Assembly (NCBI GenBank): GCA_947471745.1
Contig: CANJKZ010000783.1
Location: 446,501 to 510,500, forward strand
DNA from: Closterium sp. Naga37s-1
Taxonomy: Eukaryota > Streptophyta > Zygnematophyceae > Desmidiales > Closteriaceae
Reading direction: 5' to 3'
DNA length: 64,000 nucleotides
Below the pieces are notes generated by a model that was not told where the DNA came from, did no database searches, and saw only the letters and a list, made by a program, of their open reading frames with translations. Below, in pieces: positions 42,125-51,240 of the stretch; the first letter of the stretch is position 1; the number at the start of each line of letters is the position of its first letter. A program made the position numbers and the translations under genes.

Positions 42125-43250
42125 AGCAAGAGCCTGCTGTGTACGGCACTGGAAGCAGCTAAGATACACCCACAGACGAATGAGCTGTAACATAGCCTTA
42201 CGTGGCGTCTGCGGAGATAACTAGTGCAACGGGAGCTAGACTACGGGCTAGGCACGGGGCAAGAGTGATCGTAGCGTTCGTTCGTTCCTTAGTCGTTTCC
42301 AAGTGCTAACACTGCTTGCTAGTTCACAGGGAAAATTGCCAAGAGTTTCACTAGGAAAACCTGACAACAAAAGTTCAGAATGATTGCATCAACATTGGCA
42401 ACATAGACTACATCAGACCTAGCAAGGCTGCTGGTCGACTGCCAGCGCAGCACGGTCGACTGCGTGCCAGCACGACTTGGTCGACCGCGCTCCAGCAGAG
42501 AAGAGTCGCGGCTTACCAACGTTGCAAGTCCGCGGTGTGCCAATGCTGCAGTAAGTCGGCTGCACAGCGTTGCACCCGCTTGACAATGGTGCACCAGCTT
42601 CGCAGGTGCGTGCAGCTGGTTGGGGCCCAACTCCCCGTCACATGCTCAGCGTAGACACTCCACCCGTGACGGCGCCCACCAGCCACGTCGACCTCGGGAT
42701 ACCACCCCCGAGGTCGTACTCGCAGAAAACATCCCCGGCGACTTTCGCGCACATCGCCCGGGTATCCTGGTTGACCGGGTATTTCGCGGTCCTCCCGCGG
42801 TTTCGCGGCCCCCGAGGTCCTCCCGCGGTTTCGCGGTCACTGCGGTCCTCCCCCGGTTTCGCGGCCACCGCGGTCCTCCCGCGGTTTCGCGGCCACCGCG
42901 GTCCTCCCGCGGTTTCGCGGCCACCGCGGTCCTCCCGCGGTTTCGCGGCCACCGCGGTCCTCCCGCGGTTTCGCGGCCACCGCGGTCCTCCCGCGGTTTC
43001 GCGGCCACCGCGGTCCTCCCGCGGTTTTGCGGCCACCGCGGTCCTCCCGCGGTTTCGCGGCCACCGCGGTCCTCCCGCGATTTCGCGGCCCCCGCAGTAG
43101 GCTCCGCCCAAGCGAGGACGGGGCCAAACCCTACTCCCGTTGACAGCTTCAGGCTACGTTGCCAGTCAGGCTTGAGGGCATCGGCCTCATTGAACCTGTA
43201 TCAAAAGCTGTCCTACCTTTCATCAGTTAATGCGGCACATCTCTTCTTGC
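42125..43250. other. Insertion carrying a minisatellite within the LINE
   Basis: Separates LINE blocks that are adjacent in the other copies. The first about 150 bp are still LINE-like but decayed. From about 42270 there is unrelated sequence with repeated GGTCGAC/GCTGGTCGACTGC motifs (42425-42480), then the 28-bp minisatellite, then unique sequence ending CTTCTTGCAG at about 43252. No terminal repeats or target duplication found, so the inserted element is unidentified. Confidence 0.4.
42777..43092. repeat. 28-bp minisatellite, about 11 copies
   Basis: Unit CCGCGGTTTCGCGGCCAC plus GCGGTCCTCC, 28 bp, about 11 copies with few variants (first units and last unit differ most). Because 28 is not a multiple of 3, all frames read an 84-bp/28-residue superperiod, which explains the long repetitive open frames on both strands. 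It is extremely rich in CpG and CCGCGG sites. Confidence 0.9.
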
Positions 43251-43259
43251 AGTAGCTCA

Positions 43260-44149
43260 ACACACCACGAGACCACGCTCTGGCTAGGACCACCACCCTC
43301 CTCTCGCCTGACCACACCTTGGCTAGGGGAGAGCCGTCCACCCTGCCAGAACTGGAGGCCCGCTTGCCGAAGGGAGCGAGACTGTTGTTGGGAGACTACC
43401 GTACTCAGTTGAACACACAGCAGAACCTGCAGCAGCAGCTCTCAAACCACATCAACAGCGTGAGAGTGGCGGAGTTGGTAGCGGATACGAGAATAGACAG
43501 ACCTGGACCAGATAATGGCCACCGGCTGCGACTGTTAAGCCTACAGGGCACAGGGGCGAGTGACTAGCTGAACGCAATACTGATACGGGCGGACCTCACG
43601 TTGGCGCCTGGGCAATTCTCACTAGCGCTAGGAGTGCGCCTATGCCTTCCCATGCCTGTCACAGACCAATGCACGTGCAACCGAGAACGGTCCACCACTG
43701 CCAACAAAAGCCTACCCAATCCCCTGCTGCGTTGCGGCGAGGGTTGGGACTGGACGAGGACGCACAATGCTCTGGTTTATGCGAGCCTGCGCATGGCAAA
43801 GGAGGCAAAGTATATGACACTGCATGAGACAACAGTGTGCTCCCCTCCTGTGGATAGGAAGAGGGCGGATCTGGCCGTTCGGGACCTGGTAATGTCAGAG
43901 ACGTGGGTGACTGACGTGACTGTGACCGACCCGATACTACAGCGTCGGGACCTCGAGGCAACTAGGGCACCAGGGTGGGCGGCTGAGGAAGCTAGCATAG
44001 GCAAGCACAAACTATACCAGGAAAGGCCGTCGTGCGTGGGGTTCCAAGGACTAGCGGTGGGTTCATACGGACCACAAGCACCCACGGACCCCTGGGAGCC
44101 GAGGTTGGGGAACTTGTGGCAAGTGCTGGAGGACGGTGGAAGCGACTAA
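43260..44149 (+). pseudogene. LINE thumb/endonuclease (family 2, right arm)
   Basis: 43319-43567 contains LPELEARLPKGARLLLGDYRTQ and LSLQGTGASD; a TAG at 43565 replaces the Trp of the GxGDWL motif. In the same frame 43601-44149 holds QFSLALGVRLCLPMPVTDQCTC, NPLLRC (His of the zinc motif changed to Pro), ADLAVRDLVMSETWVTDVTVTDP (PD-(D/E)XK-like block) and a shortened C-terminus ending at 44149. More distant from family 1 than the family 1 copies are from each other. Confidence 0.7.
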
Positions 44150-44446
44150 GGGGTTACGAGGGGTAGTAAGGGGCAAATCAGATGAGACACATGAGGAGTA
44201 AAAGGGAGCAGCGGCAGTGGTGAAGAGGAGGTGTGGGAGACATGGGAGTGAAATCCAGAGGCGGCACTTTAGGTCAATAGCAGGTTCTCAAAGGTAGGAT
44301 ATTCTACTTGCATGCTTGTCTACCCGGTTGTGCTTGCTTACCCAACACTCCCCTGTTTACATGCATAGGACAGCCCTTGCTCAGAGATAGCTCTCATCAT
44401 GTCTGTATGCTATATGCCAAATCAATGAAGGACTTCTTGTATTAGC
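44150..44446. other. LINE 3' untranslated region or spacer
   Basis: About 300 bp between the endonuclease stop and the start of a second, truncated LINE. No (GA)n tail is visible at the end, so either the tail was lost or the truncated LINE is inserted within the 3' UTR. No gene. Confidence 0.4.
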
Positions 44447-45106
44447 ATGGCCCAGGATGCGGGGTTCATCGTTCACAGCGAGACAACGGCTTACTGCCCC
44501 ATTGAGGAACAGACCGCTGATTTTACGATGACAGACAGAAGCAGTGGTGCTGTCTACGTGTGCGACGTCACAATCACAGACCCCATTAGTACTCGAGACC
44601 CGGAGGCACTGAAGGGCAGGGGCTGGGCGGCAAGGGAGCAGGCCGACAAGAAGATCAAACACTACGCTGCCCGGTCAGAGACGGTGATTTTTTTCCCTCT
44701 CGCGGTTGATACTTACGGCTGCCCCTGTGCAGAGGTGCCAGTCTTCCTGAAACTCATGGCGGACACTGCAGCTAGGCGCCACTTCAACGCCGACTCCAAA
44801 TCATTCTATGCTGCTAAGTTCCTGCACCAGTTCAGGCAGCGCTGGTCAGTGGCCCTACAAAGGGCCCAATCTGTGGGTCTCCTGCTCAAACTAGGGGAGG
44901 CAGCGGCTGTAAAGAACCCGCCTGTGGGGGGGATCGGGGACGAGTTACGCCTTGGGGACTGCTTTGCAGTCATTGAGCCTCTCGTGGAGTTGTAGGGAGG
45001 ACATGTGATTCTTGTGCCTTGCTTGGTTGTTACCTAAGCCTCTATGACTTGCATGCTTGTACTTTGCTACTATATCAATACAAGGACCATTAGAGGGAGA
45101 GAGTTC
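44447..45106 (+). mobile_element. 5'-truncated LINE family 1 copy
   Basis: Begins inside the endonuclease (MAQDAGFIVHSET) and runs to the stop at 44993-44995, then a 3' UTR ending CAATACAAGGACCATTAGAG and a short GA tail. 5' truncation is the normal signature of target-primed reverse transcription. The frame 44447-44995 (182 codons) keeps DFTMTDRSSGAVYVCDVTITDP and FLHQFRQRWSVALQRAQ without a stop. Confidence 0.85.
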
Positions 45107-45157
45107 CTTTCTGTTTTCTGTTGAGTTCCTTTCACTCTCAGAATCCAGCGGCTATGG

Positions 45158-45163
45158 AGAGAG

Positions 45164-45215
<52 letters not shown>
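45158..45215 (+). repeat. (GA)n microsatellite between LINEs
   Basis: About 58 bp of GA repeat, separated from the LINE tail at 45106 by about 50 bp and followed directly by the promoter monomers of the next LINE. Confidence 0.9.
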
Positions 45216-45218
<3 letters not shown>

Positions 45219-45908
45219 CCTAGCTTCTGCCCTCCTCCTTTAGCCCTCTGCCCTCTCCTTTGTGAGCTATATAAGAGGCCTCTCTGGGCCCCTTCATCTC
45301 ATTGTTCTGTGTGGTGCAGAATTTTTCGCTCGTTCGAGAGAGCGAGAGAGAGAGAGAGAGGATCCTAGCCTCTGCCCTCTCCCTTTAGCCCTCTGCCCTC
45401 TCCTTTGTGAGCTATATAAGATGCCTCTCTGGGCCCCTTCATCTCATTGTTCTGTGTGGTGCAGAATTTTTCGCTCGTTCGAGAGAGCGAGAGAGAGAGA
45501 GAGAGGATCCTAGCCTCTGCCCTCTCCCTTTAGCCCTCTGCCCTCTCCTTTGTGAGCTATATAAGAGGCCTCTCTGGGCCCCTTCATCTCATTGTTCTGT
45601 GTGGTGCAGAATTTTTCGCTCGTTCGAGAGAGCGAGAGAGAGAGAGAGAGGATCCTAGCCTCTGCCCTCTCCCTTTAGCCCTCTGCCCTCTCCTTTGTGA
45701 GCTATATAAGATGCCTCTCTGGGCCCCTTCATCTCATTGTTCTGTGTGGTGCAGAATTTTTCGCTCGTTCGAGAGAGCGAGAGAGAGAGAGAGAGGATCC
45801 TAGCCTCTGCCCTCTCCCTTTAGCCCTCTGCCCTCTCCTTTGTGAGCTATATAAGAGGCCTCTCTGGGCCCCTTCATCTCATTGTTCTGTGTGGTGCAGA
45901 TTTTTTTG
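45215..45908 (+). promoter_or_regulatory. Five 145-bp TATA-bearing monomers of the LINE 5' end
   Basis: Tandem array of a 145-bp unit: GA tract, GGATCCTAGCCTCTGCCC, C/T-rich block, GAGCTATATAAGAGGCC, leader and GCTCGTTCGAGAGAGCGAGA. TATATAAG starts at 45269, 45414, 45559, 45704 and 45849, exactly 145 apart. Copies are almost identical; AGAGGCC/AGATGCC alternates between successive units. Position in front of an intact-length LINE and the TATA boxes suggest a multi-unit promoter like the monomers of some mammalian L1s (analogy). The short open frames inside are repeat shadows. Confidence 0.7.
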
Positions 45909-46049
45909 CTCGCGCCGACCGCCTTCGGCGGCCGACGCTCGACAGCGCGGCCTTCGGCCGCGCGCTAGGGACGACAAGGGAGAAGCAAACGAGAGACTAC
46001 AGGCAAGACATACAGCCAATAACATCATCTACCACTGCCTAAAACAACC
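45909..46049 (+). other. Structured LINE leader with two GC hairpins
   Basis: After the last monomer come CCGCCTTCGGCGG (45919-45931) and GCGCGGCCTTCGGCCGCGC (45945-45963), both perfect inverted repeats around TTC. The LINE at 51 kb has the first one extended by compensation to GGCCGCCTTCGGCGGCC (51078-51094), while the second is imperfect. Conservation of position suggests an RNA structure. An HDV-like ribozyme, as in R2 elements, is possible but I could not fit one. Confidence 0.45.
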
Positions 46050-46071
46050 ATGAATCAAGCCGCGGGGGGTG

Positions 46072-47361
46072 CTACATCCGATCCGCCTGCAGGGCATGCA
46101 GAATGCCCGTCATCATCTGCCACACCGAGCGGACCACGAGAATGGCGGCGCCAATCGCGTCGGCTCCGGAACCTGCCCGCAGGTACCTCCATAAGTCCCG
46201 CACAGCCGTGTCCAGTTGCCCCACAGCCCCAACGCCTCCCCGCACGGGCGCGGCCAACACAGGCACTAGGAGGACGGCAATCTGGTCGGCCGCGTCAAGA
46301 CAGTCGTCCCGCGGGCCGTCAAGCAGAGATTCCGCCGGAACAGGCGGAAGAGACCCGTGCGCCAGGGACTGCACAAGCAGGAGGGCACGGAGGCTCTCCG
46401 AGAGCCTCCATAACTGGCCGAGCGTCGCCTCCGGAACCTCGGCGCGCGGGGGAAGGAGCTCCTCCGCCAGAGAAGGGAGCTGTAGTCGAGGAAGTCCAGC
46501 CCCACCACCACGAGCAGGGGCCGAGGGAGTCGGCAGGGACACCGCGGGCGTCGGAGCAACCACGGGGCGAGCGACCAGAAGGGGAGCAGACGGCGTTGGA
46601 GCCGCACGTCGCGAGCTGTTCTGACTCGCCGGGCCGGCCTGACTGTCGCGAAACGCCTCAGTCACAATCTGCCGCACGTCCGCGATTGTTGCTGGCGCGT
46701 CCAGCCACCCGCCACGCCCGCGACCGCGACCCCCCCTCCAACCACCCTGGTGCGCATGCCAGTTCGCCTGCGGCTGCCGTCGGCGAGGAGAATCACGCCG
46801 CCGACGAGACACATCCCGCTCATCTTGGGGGGAGGGCGAATGAGGATGGGAGTTACGCTGCTGCACAGCCGGAGGAAGGGCATGGGCAGACGCGGAAGCC
46901 GCGGGGAGCGGAGGGGCAGACTTCCCGCCCGGTGCATCAAGGGATGCAGCAGGAGACACCACGGGTAGCGCCACAGGCGCAGGAGGAGGCGCCACGCCAG
47001 ACGCAGGTGCCACCCCAGCAACAGCCGCCGTCTCAGCAGGTGACGGCAACACCGGAACGTGAAGCGCGGGAGAGGGCGCCGCGCCAGGAGCAAGGAGAGG
47101 CGCCACGTCAGCCGCAGGCGCCAGAACGAAGGCAGGCACAGGCGCCGGCGCCACTACGCACGGTTGGATGGCCACACCCACCGACTCTCGTCCAGAGTCG
47201 ACTACCGTGGAGCACGCGTGAGCAGGAGAACCCGTGACAGACATTGCCGCAACAGGGGCAACCGGCGCCGACTGTACCGGCGAGCCAAGCGCAGCTAACG
47301 CCACGCCAAACGGCCGCGGCGAATACGGCACCGGGGAACCGCCACCAACCGCCACAGGCAT
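46072..47361 (-). CDS. LINE antisense ORF: Gag-like protein (429 aa)
   Basis: Starts at ATG 47361 on the strand opposite to RT and ends TAG at 46072, just inside the sense leader. Residues about 1-165 are Pro/Ala/Val-rich. About 170-235 hold an Arg-rich stretch (SHPHSPSPQDERDVSRRRRD, WRGGRGRGRGGW) like RGG-type RNA binders. TIADVRQIVTEAFRD follows. The C-terminal about 130 residues look helical (EATLGQLWRLSESLRALLL, GQLDTAVRDLWRYLRAGSG, AILVVRSVWQMMTGIL). The copy at 51 kb is 69% identical over the last 49 residues with many silent codon differences, and the same end (RM-stop). Divergent to the RT frame with about 118 bp overlap. The function is unknown; a Gag/ORF1-like chaperone role is inference. 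Confidence 0.65.
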   Translation of the reverse strand: MPVAVGGGSPVPYSPRPFGVALAALGSPVQSAPVAPVAAMSVTGSPAHACSTVVDSGRESVGVAIQPCVVAPAPVPAFVLAPAADVAPLLAPGAAPSPALHVPVLPSPAETAAVAGVAPASGVAPPPAPVALPVVSPAASLDAPGGKSAPPLPAASASAHALPPAVQQRNSHPHSPSPQDERDVSRRRRDSPRRRQPQANWHAHQGGWRGGRGRGRGGWLDAPATIADVRQIVTEAFRDSQAGPASQNSSRRAAPTPSAPLLVARPVVAPTPAVSLPTPSAPARGGGAGLPRLQLPSLAEELLPPRAEVPEATLGQLWRLSESLRALLLVQSLAHGSLPPVPAESLLDGPRDDCLDAADQIAVLLVPVLAAPVRGGVGAVGQLDTAVRDLWRYLRAGSGADAIGAAILVVRSVWQMMTGILHALQADRM

Positions 47362-49410
47362 TACGTGGAGGCAGAGGCGGGCGGCAGCGAGCTGCGGGGC
47401 GTGGCCGAGGACGGGAGAACGGCTTCCAACGGGCGGCGAGGCGGGCTTTAACAGATGCGGAAGTCAACAACGCGTCGGAGGATGAAGCAGATGAGGCACA
47501 AGACCCCACCTTTATCGCCCAGCCAGCCACTGAATCAACCACGGAAGGAAGTGGTGGGGATGAAGGTGAAGCTGCTCCAGTAGTGGAGAGTCGAGTGAAT
47601 GTTGCAACACCCGCCCGAGCCGCATCTGCACAAATTGGAATTGGGGGGGAACCAAACGCAGACGCACCCCATACCACCACACCACCAACACGCCAATTCT
47701 CGCCAGAACAGCTGGCGAAGGACATGATCCGCTTCAACGAAATTCGCACCTGGGACCTGACACCACTACGAGACAGTAGTCAGCCCCCCCTCTCCCGCAA
47801 AATTCCGCACGAAATCCGCACCAGTTTTGCAAACGCGCTGCTGACACCCCTGCTGCACCTCGCACGCCACCCTGACTCAGTACCGGGATGGCGCCTGTTA
47901 CTCTTTCTTCCCCGCCTAATCCTTCGCCAGGCGAAACCAGGGAAGCCTGATTGGCCCGCAGTGAAGTTGCGACTTCGTCAGTTTTTCAAGGGCGAAGGGG
48001 AACAACTGTACGAGGCAGCCGTGGCAGCGGTCAACTCCCCCCCAGCGCCACGTCACCAGCCGGACGATTTGGGAAAACGTGCCAGAGCAGAAGGACTTGT
48101 TCGAAAGGGCAGCCTTCGGCGGGCCATCCTAGCCCTCGAATCTACACCCGTGGCAGATCCAACGCCGGAGATACTGGATTCACTTAAATCCAAGCACCCA
48201 CCCACGCCACCCGGACACATTGACTAGACACCAACGGACGAGGCCCACGTGGTGACCATCACCTCAGCTGCATTCGCGAAAATCCTATGCCGCTGCGAAA
48301 ACGGAGTGGGGGGAGGGCCGTCGGGGATGACGTTCGAACACCTCAGGGATGCAGCTATCGCCAACGCAGCTGTTACCACCCACCTCCACGCCCTCGTCAA
48401 CACAATACTCCAAGGGAAACTCCCCGAAGAGGTGTGCTCCTTGCTCACGTCCTCCCCCCTAATCGCTCTCGCCAAGCCAGAGGGAGGGACTCGGCCCATA
48501 GCCGTAGGAGAGTGTGTTCTATGCCTCGCGGAAAAATTGGCACTTTCCTCACTAGTAGAAGCGGCACGAGCCCATTTCCTCCCACTCCAGTACTGCATCA
48601 CCGTCCAGGGAGGTAGCGAGGCGATAATCCACGCCGCCAGATCATACATGAGCACGCACAGTGACGCCACGATTCTCCAGGCGGATCTCTCAAACACATT
48701 TAATAGCATCAGTCGCGAGGCAATCGTAGCGGGCCTACGTGGAAGTACGCTAGAAGGGATCCTCCCCCTAGTTCACTCCTCTTACGGCGCGCCGTCAGAG
48801 CTACTTCTCGACGCCGGCTTTAATAGCCCTCCCATATCCAGCATTACAGGGGTCTGCCAGGGCGACCCCCTCGGGCCCTTGCTCTTTGCCGCGGGCATCC
48901 ACCCGTCCCTCGCCGCGACCGCAGCCGCCTTCCCGACCGTGCTCTGCCTCGCATTCGCTGACGATGTCACGTTCCTAAGCAGAGTGGCGGAGTGTACAGC
49001 GGCGTTGACCCACTTCACGAGCAGCCTCCGTAGCATGGGGCTCAGGCACAACGCGAGGAAATGTGCGGCGTGGAGCGCTGTTCGACCACCGGAGGGGGCC
49101 TTGCCGGAAGGGGTCCCATTCTGCCACGACGGACTGCGTGTTCTGGGCAGTTTCATCGGCACGCCAGATGGAGCAGCAGCATATATTCGGGCTCAGCTGC
49201 AAGCCATGACAACCCCTCTCCCGCAGATAGCCGACCTAGAACCACAGGCAGCATCACTGCTACTGACGAGGTGCATCTCGAGGTGGATGTCATACCTCGC
49301 GCGCACAACTTCACTCACCCTTCTGCCCGAAGAGGAATGGTCACGGTGGGGCCAGAAGCCGCTCCACACACTGCTCGACGCCTGCGGCGTGCGCCACTCA
49401 AGGGGGGGAT
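47244..49410 (+). pseudogene. LINE N-terminal block and reverse transcriptase
   Basis: Frame opens at ATG 47244 (also open upstream from 46050, interrupted by TGA 47235). It has FSPEQLAKDMIRFNEI, PLSRKIPHEIRTSFANALLTPLLHLARHPDS and GLVRKGSLRRAILALES. A TAG at 48225-48227 interrupts, then RT: ENGVGGGPSGMTFEHLRD, LIALAKPEGGTRPIAVGE, LQADLSNTFNSISRE, GVCQGDPLGPLLFA and FADD (about 48951-48968) instead of YADD. LLLTRCISRWMSYLARTT follows. The frame is lost in a G7 run near 49.40 kb. FADD and CQGDP depart from the usual YADD and RQGDP. Confidence 0.82.
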
Positions 49411-50625
49411 GCGGAGGAACAACGCGTGTGGGACCAGGCTTCCCTCCCCCCGAGCCTGGGAGGCCTGGGGCTGGTGGACCCATCGGTGGAAGGGCGCTAC
49501 AGCTACATGGCAAGCTTTGTCCAGGCGCACGGACTCCTAGCCTCCCTGCCCGGCCCCGCAGGAGCTCACCTCTCCACCGCCCTGAACTGGACAGAGGAGG
49601 TGGACCCGGACCCGAACCAACTGCAAACCTGGCTTGGGGAGTGCAAGGCAAGCCTCACACAGGAGGGACGTGACCTGCTGGCGGCAGAAATGGCAGCACC
49701 CAAGGGACAGCTGCAGCACCGCCTTGCCCTCTTAGTCCAGGGTGGACGAAGTGCCGCTCAAGTTGCAGCGTCACGGCATATGGAGCTGAACCCCCTATGC
49801 GGCCACACCCAGTGGCTATTCTCCCTCACTGGCTACGGTGCGGGGGACTGGCTGATAGCCATCCCCTACATGCCCTCCCTCCGCCTCGATCCTGACCTCT
49901 TCTCATTCGCCCTCCAGTTCTGCCTAGGACTGCCTCTCCCCGTCCCTGACAGCTGCGACTGCACAAAGAGAGTCGCCATAGCAGACAAGCGCCTCCCCAA
50001 CCACCTCCTCCGCTGCGGCACAGGGCACGGACGGACTAACACACACAACGAGCTGAGGGATGAGTGTGTGCGTATGGCTCAGGACGCAGGGTTCATAGTG
50101 CACAAGGTGAGCATGGCGTTTAGCCCGGTCGACAACAAGAAGGCCGACCTGGCCATTTGGGACAGAAGTAGTGGGGCGGTGTGGCTGGGTGACATAACCA
50201 TCACCGACCCTATCAGCAAACGAGACGAGACTGCCAGGAAGGGATGGGGATGGGCAGCAAGGGAGGCAGCAGATAAGAAAATCGGGCTATACCACGGCAG
50301 GGCTGAATTTGCGGGCTTTTACCCGCTGGCAGTCGAGACCTATGGCTGCCCGTGCGACGAGGTGCAGGCTTTCCTGAAGCACCTGGCGGACAGAGCAGCA
50401 TGCTTACACTTCAACGCGGACCCCTCAAGCTTCCAGGCCGCAAAGCTGCTGCACCAGTTCCGTCAGCGGTGGTCTATCGCCTTGCAAAGGGCACAAGCAG
50501 TGAGCTTCCTTATCAAGATGAACGTGGCAGCCCAGAAGGAGAACCCAGCCTTAGGAGGCCCCGAGGGGGTCCTGGTCCCCGGGGAGTGCTTTGCTACCCT
50601 AAAACCAGGCAATGGTAGCGAGTAG
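49411..50625 (+). CDS. LINE C-terminal restriction-like endonuclease
   Basis: Continues the protein in another frame after the G-run slip (ATG at 49426). It contains ASLPPSLGGLGLVDP, FSLTGYGAGDWLIAI, the zinc motif C-D-C...LPNHLLRC (about 49951-50030), HNELRDE, KADLAIWDRSSGAVWLGDITITDP (PD-(D/E)XK-like; about 50140-50210), GWGWAAREAADKKIG, YPLAVETYGCPCDEV and LLHQFRQRWSIALQRAQ. This arrangement (zinc finger then PD-(D/E)XK after RT) is that of R2/NeSL-like LINEs, which cut specific targets. Uninterrupted to the stop at 50623. Confidence 0.78.
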   Translation, partial: AEEQRVWDQASLPPSLGGLGLVDPSVEGRYSYMASFVQAHGLLASLPGPAGAHLSTALNWTEEVDPDPNQLQTWLGECKASLTQEGRDLLAAEMAAPKGQLQHRLALLVQGGRSAAQVAASRHMELNPLCGHTQWLFSLTGYGAGDWLIAIPYMPSLRLDPDLFSFALQFCLGLPLPVPDSCDCTKRVAIADKRLPNHLLRCGTGHGRTNTHNELRDECVRMAQDAGFIVHKVSMAFSPVDNKKADLAIWDRSSGAVWLGDITITDPISKRDETARKGWGWAAREAADKKIGLYHGRAEFAGFYPLAVETYGCPCDEVQAFLKHLADRAACLHFNADPSSFQAAKLLHQFRQRWSIALQRAQAVSFLIKMNVAAQKENPALGGPEGVLVPGECFATLKPGNGSE

Positions 50626-50743
50626 AAGACTTGGGGGGGGGGGAGGGGAAGGGGTAGGGAGGAGAATAGTTAGACATACCTGTTTGTTGCTTGCTTGCTT
50701 GCCACTGCTGTATCTCTTTTCTATATCGATACATAGGTCTGTT

Positions 50744-50812
<69 letters not shown>

Positions 50813-51060
50813 CCCTAGGAGCTAGTCCTTAGCATTAGCTAGCATTGTTCGGTTCTTCAGCATTAGCTTCTCCTAACCGAGCGGGAAAGAGAGCGAGAGA
50901 GAGAGAGAGAGAGAGAGTGAGAGAGAGAGAGAGAGAGTGTGAGAGAGAGAGGCCCTAGGAGCTAGTCCTTAGCCCCTCCAGCCCTCTCCAGCCTAGTATA
51001 TAGCTCAGTTTGCTGGCTCACTCTCGTCATTGTTCGGTTCTTCAGCATTAGCTTCCCCTA
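50744..51060 (+). promoter_or_regulatory. (GA)n tracts and promoter-like units before the next LINE
   Basis: GA tract 50744-50811 follows the LINE end, then GGCCCTAGGAGCTAGTCC, a second GA tract (about 50887-50951) and the same GGCCCTAGGAGCTAGTCC again (about 50952), then a TATA-like AGTATATAGCTC (about 50994-51005). CATTGTTCGGTTCTTCAGC is also repeated (about 50843 and 51029). This looks like two units of a monomer array different in sequence from that at 45 kb but with the same plan. Confidence 0.55.
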
Positions 51061-51240
51061 ACCGAGCGGCTCGCGCCGGCCGCCTTCGGCGGCCGACGCT
51101 CGACGGCGTGGCCTTCAGCCGCGCGTGAGGGGAACGGCAAGTAATAGCAGACAAAGTTGTTTATAAAAGCAATACACGCATGGCAAATCCTACCGCGGCC
51201 TAGCCGCGCATACCATCGATGGGGCAACCGGAGCCCGCGC

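Larger units (their letters stand above)
39018..44149 (+). mobile_element. LINE family 2, right arm (plus), interrupted
   Basis: Mirror image of the left arm over about 3 kb, then continues further 3' to the endonuclease. The sense pieces are 39287-39490, 39497-40660 (N-terminal region to NSDCPSAW), 40778-41041, 41061-41285, 41513-41803 and 41843-42124 (RT, several frame changes), then a roughly 1-kb insertion, then 43260-44149 (thumb and endonuclease). Far more decayed than the left arm. Confidence 0.75.
45216..50743 (+). mobile_element. Full-length LINE (family 1, divergent subfamily)
   Basis: Most complete LINE in the window: promoter monomers, structured leader (45909-46049), divergent antisense frame (47361-46072), RT frame from 47244, endonuclease to the stop at 50623-50625, a short 3' UTR with GATACATAGG and a (GA)n tail. 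Lesions are few: TAG at 48225, a frame change in a G7 run near 49.40 kb and some active-site substitutions. Confidence 0.85.

Noticed and set aside
42570-43255. Long repetitive frames on both strands, or a CRISPR-like array of 28-bp repeats
   Set aside because: Direct 28-bp repeats with no unique spacers: a minisatellite. Open in all frames because 3 x 28 bp lacks stops.
45909-46049. HDV-like ribozyme at the LINE 5' end
   Set aside because: The two hairpins are clear, but I could not assign P1, P1.1 and P4 with the expected catalytic Cys, so it is reported only as a structured leader.
45262-46053. Series of 83-codon frames starting MSYIRG
   Set aside because: They are the same 145-bp promoter monomer read over and over; a TATA box lies inside each.
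46050-47237. 395-codon sense frame (Pro/Gln/Arg/Glu-rich) at the LINE 5' end as a real ORF1
   Set aside because: Open and in frame with RT, but between copies its second codon positions change most, which fits a passive shadow of the antisense frame. Not annotated as a gene.
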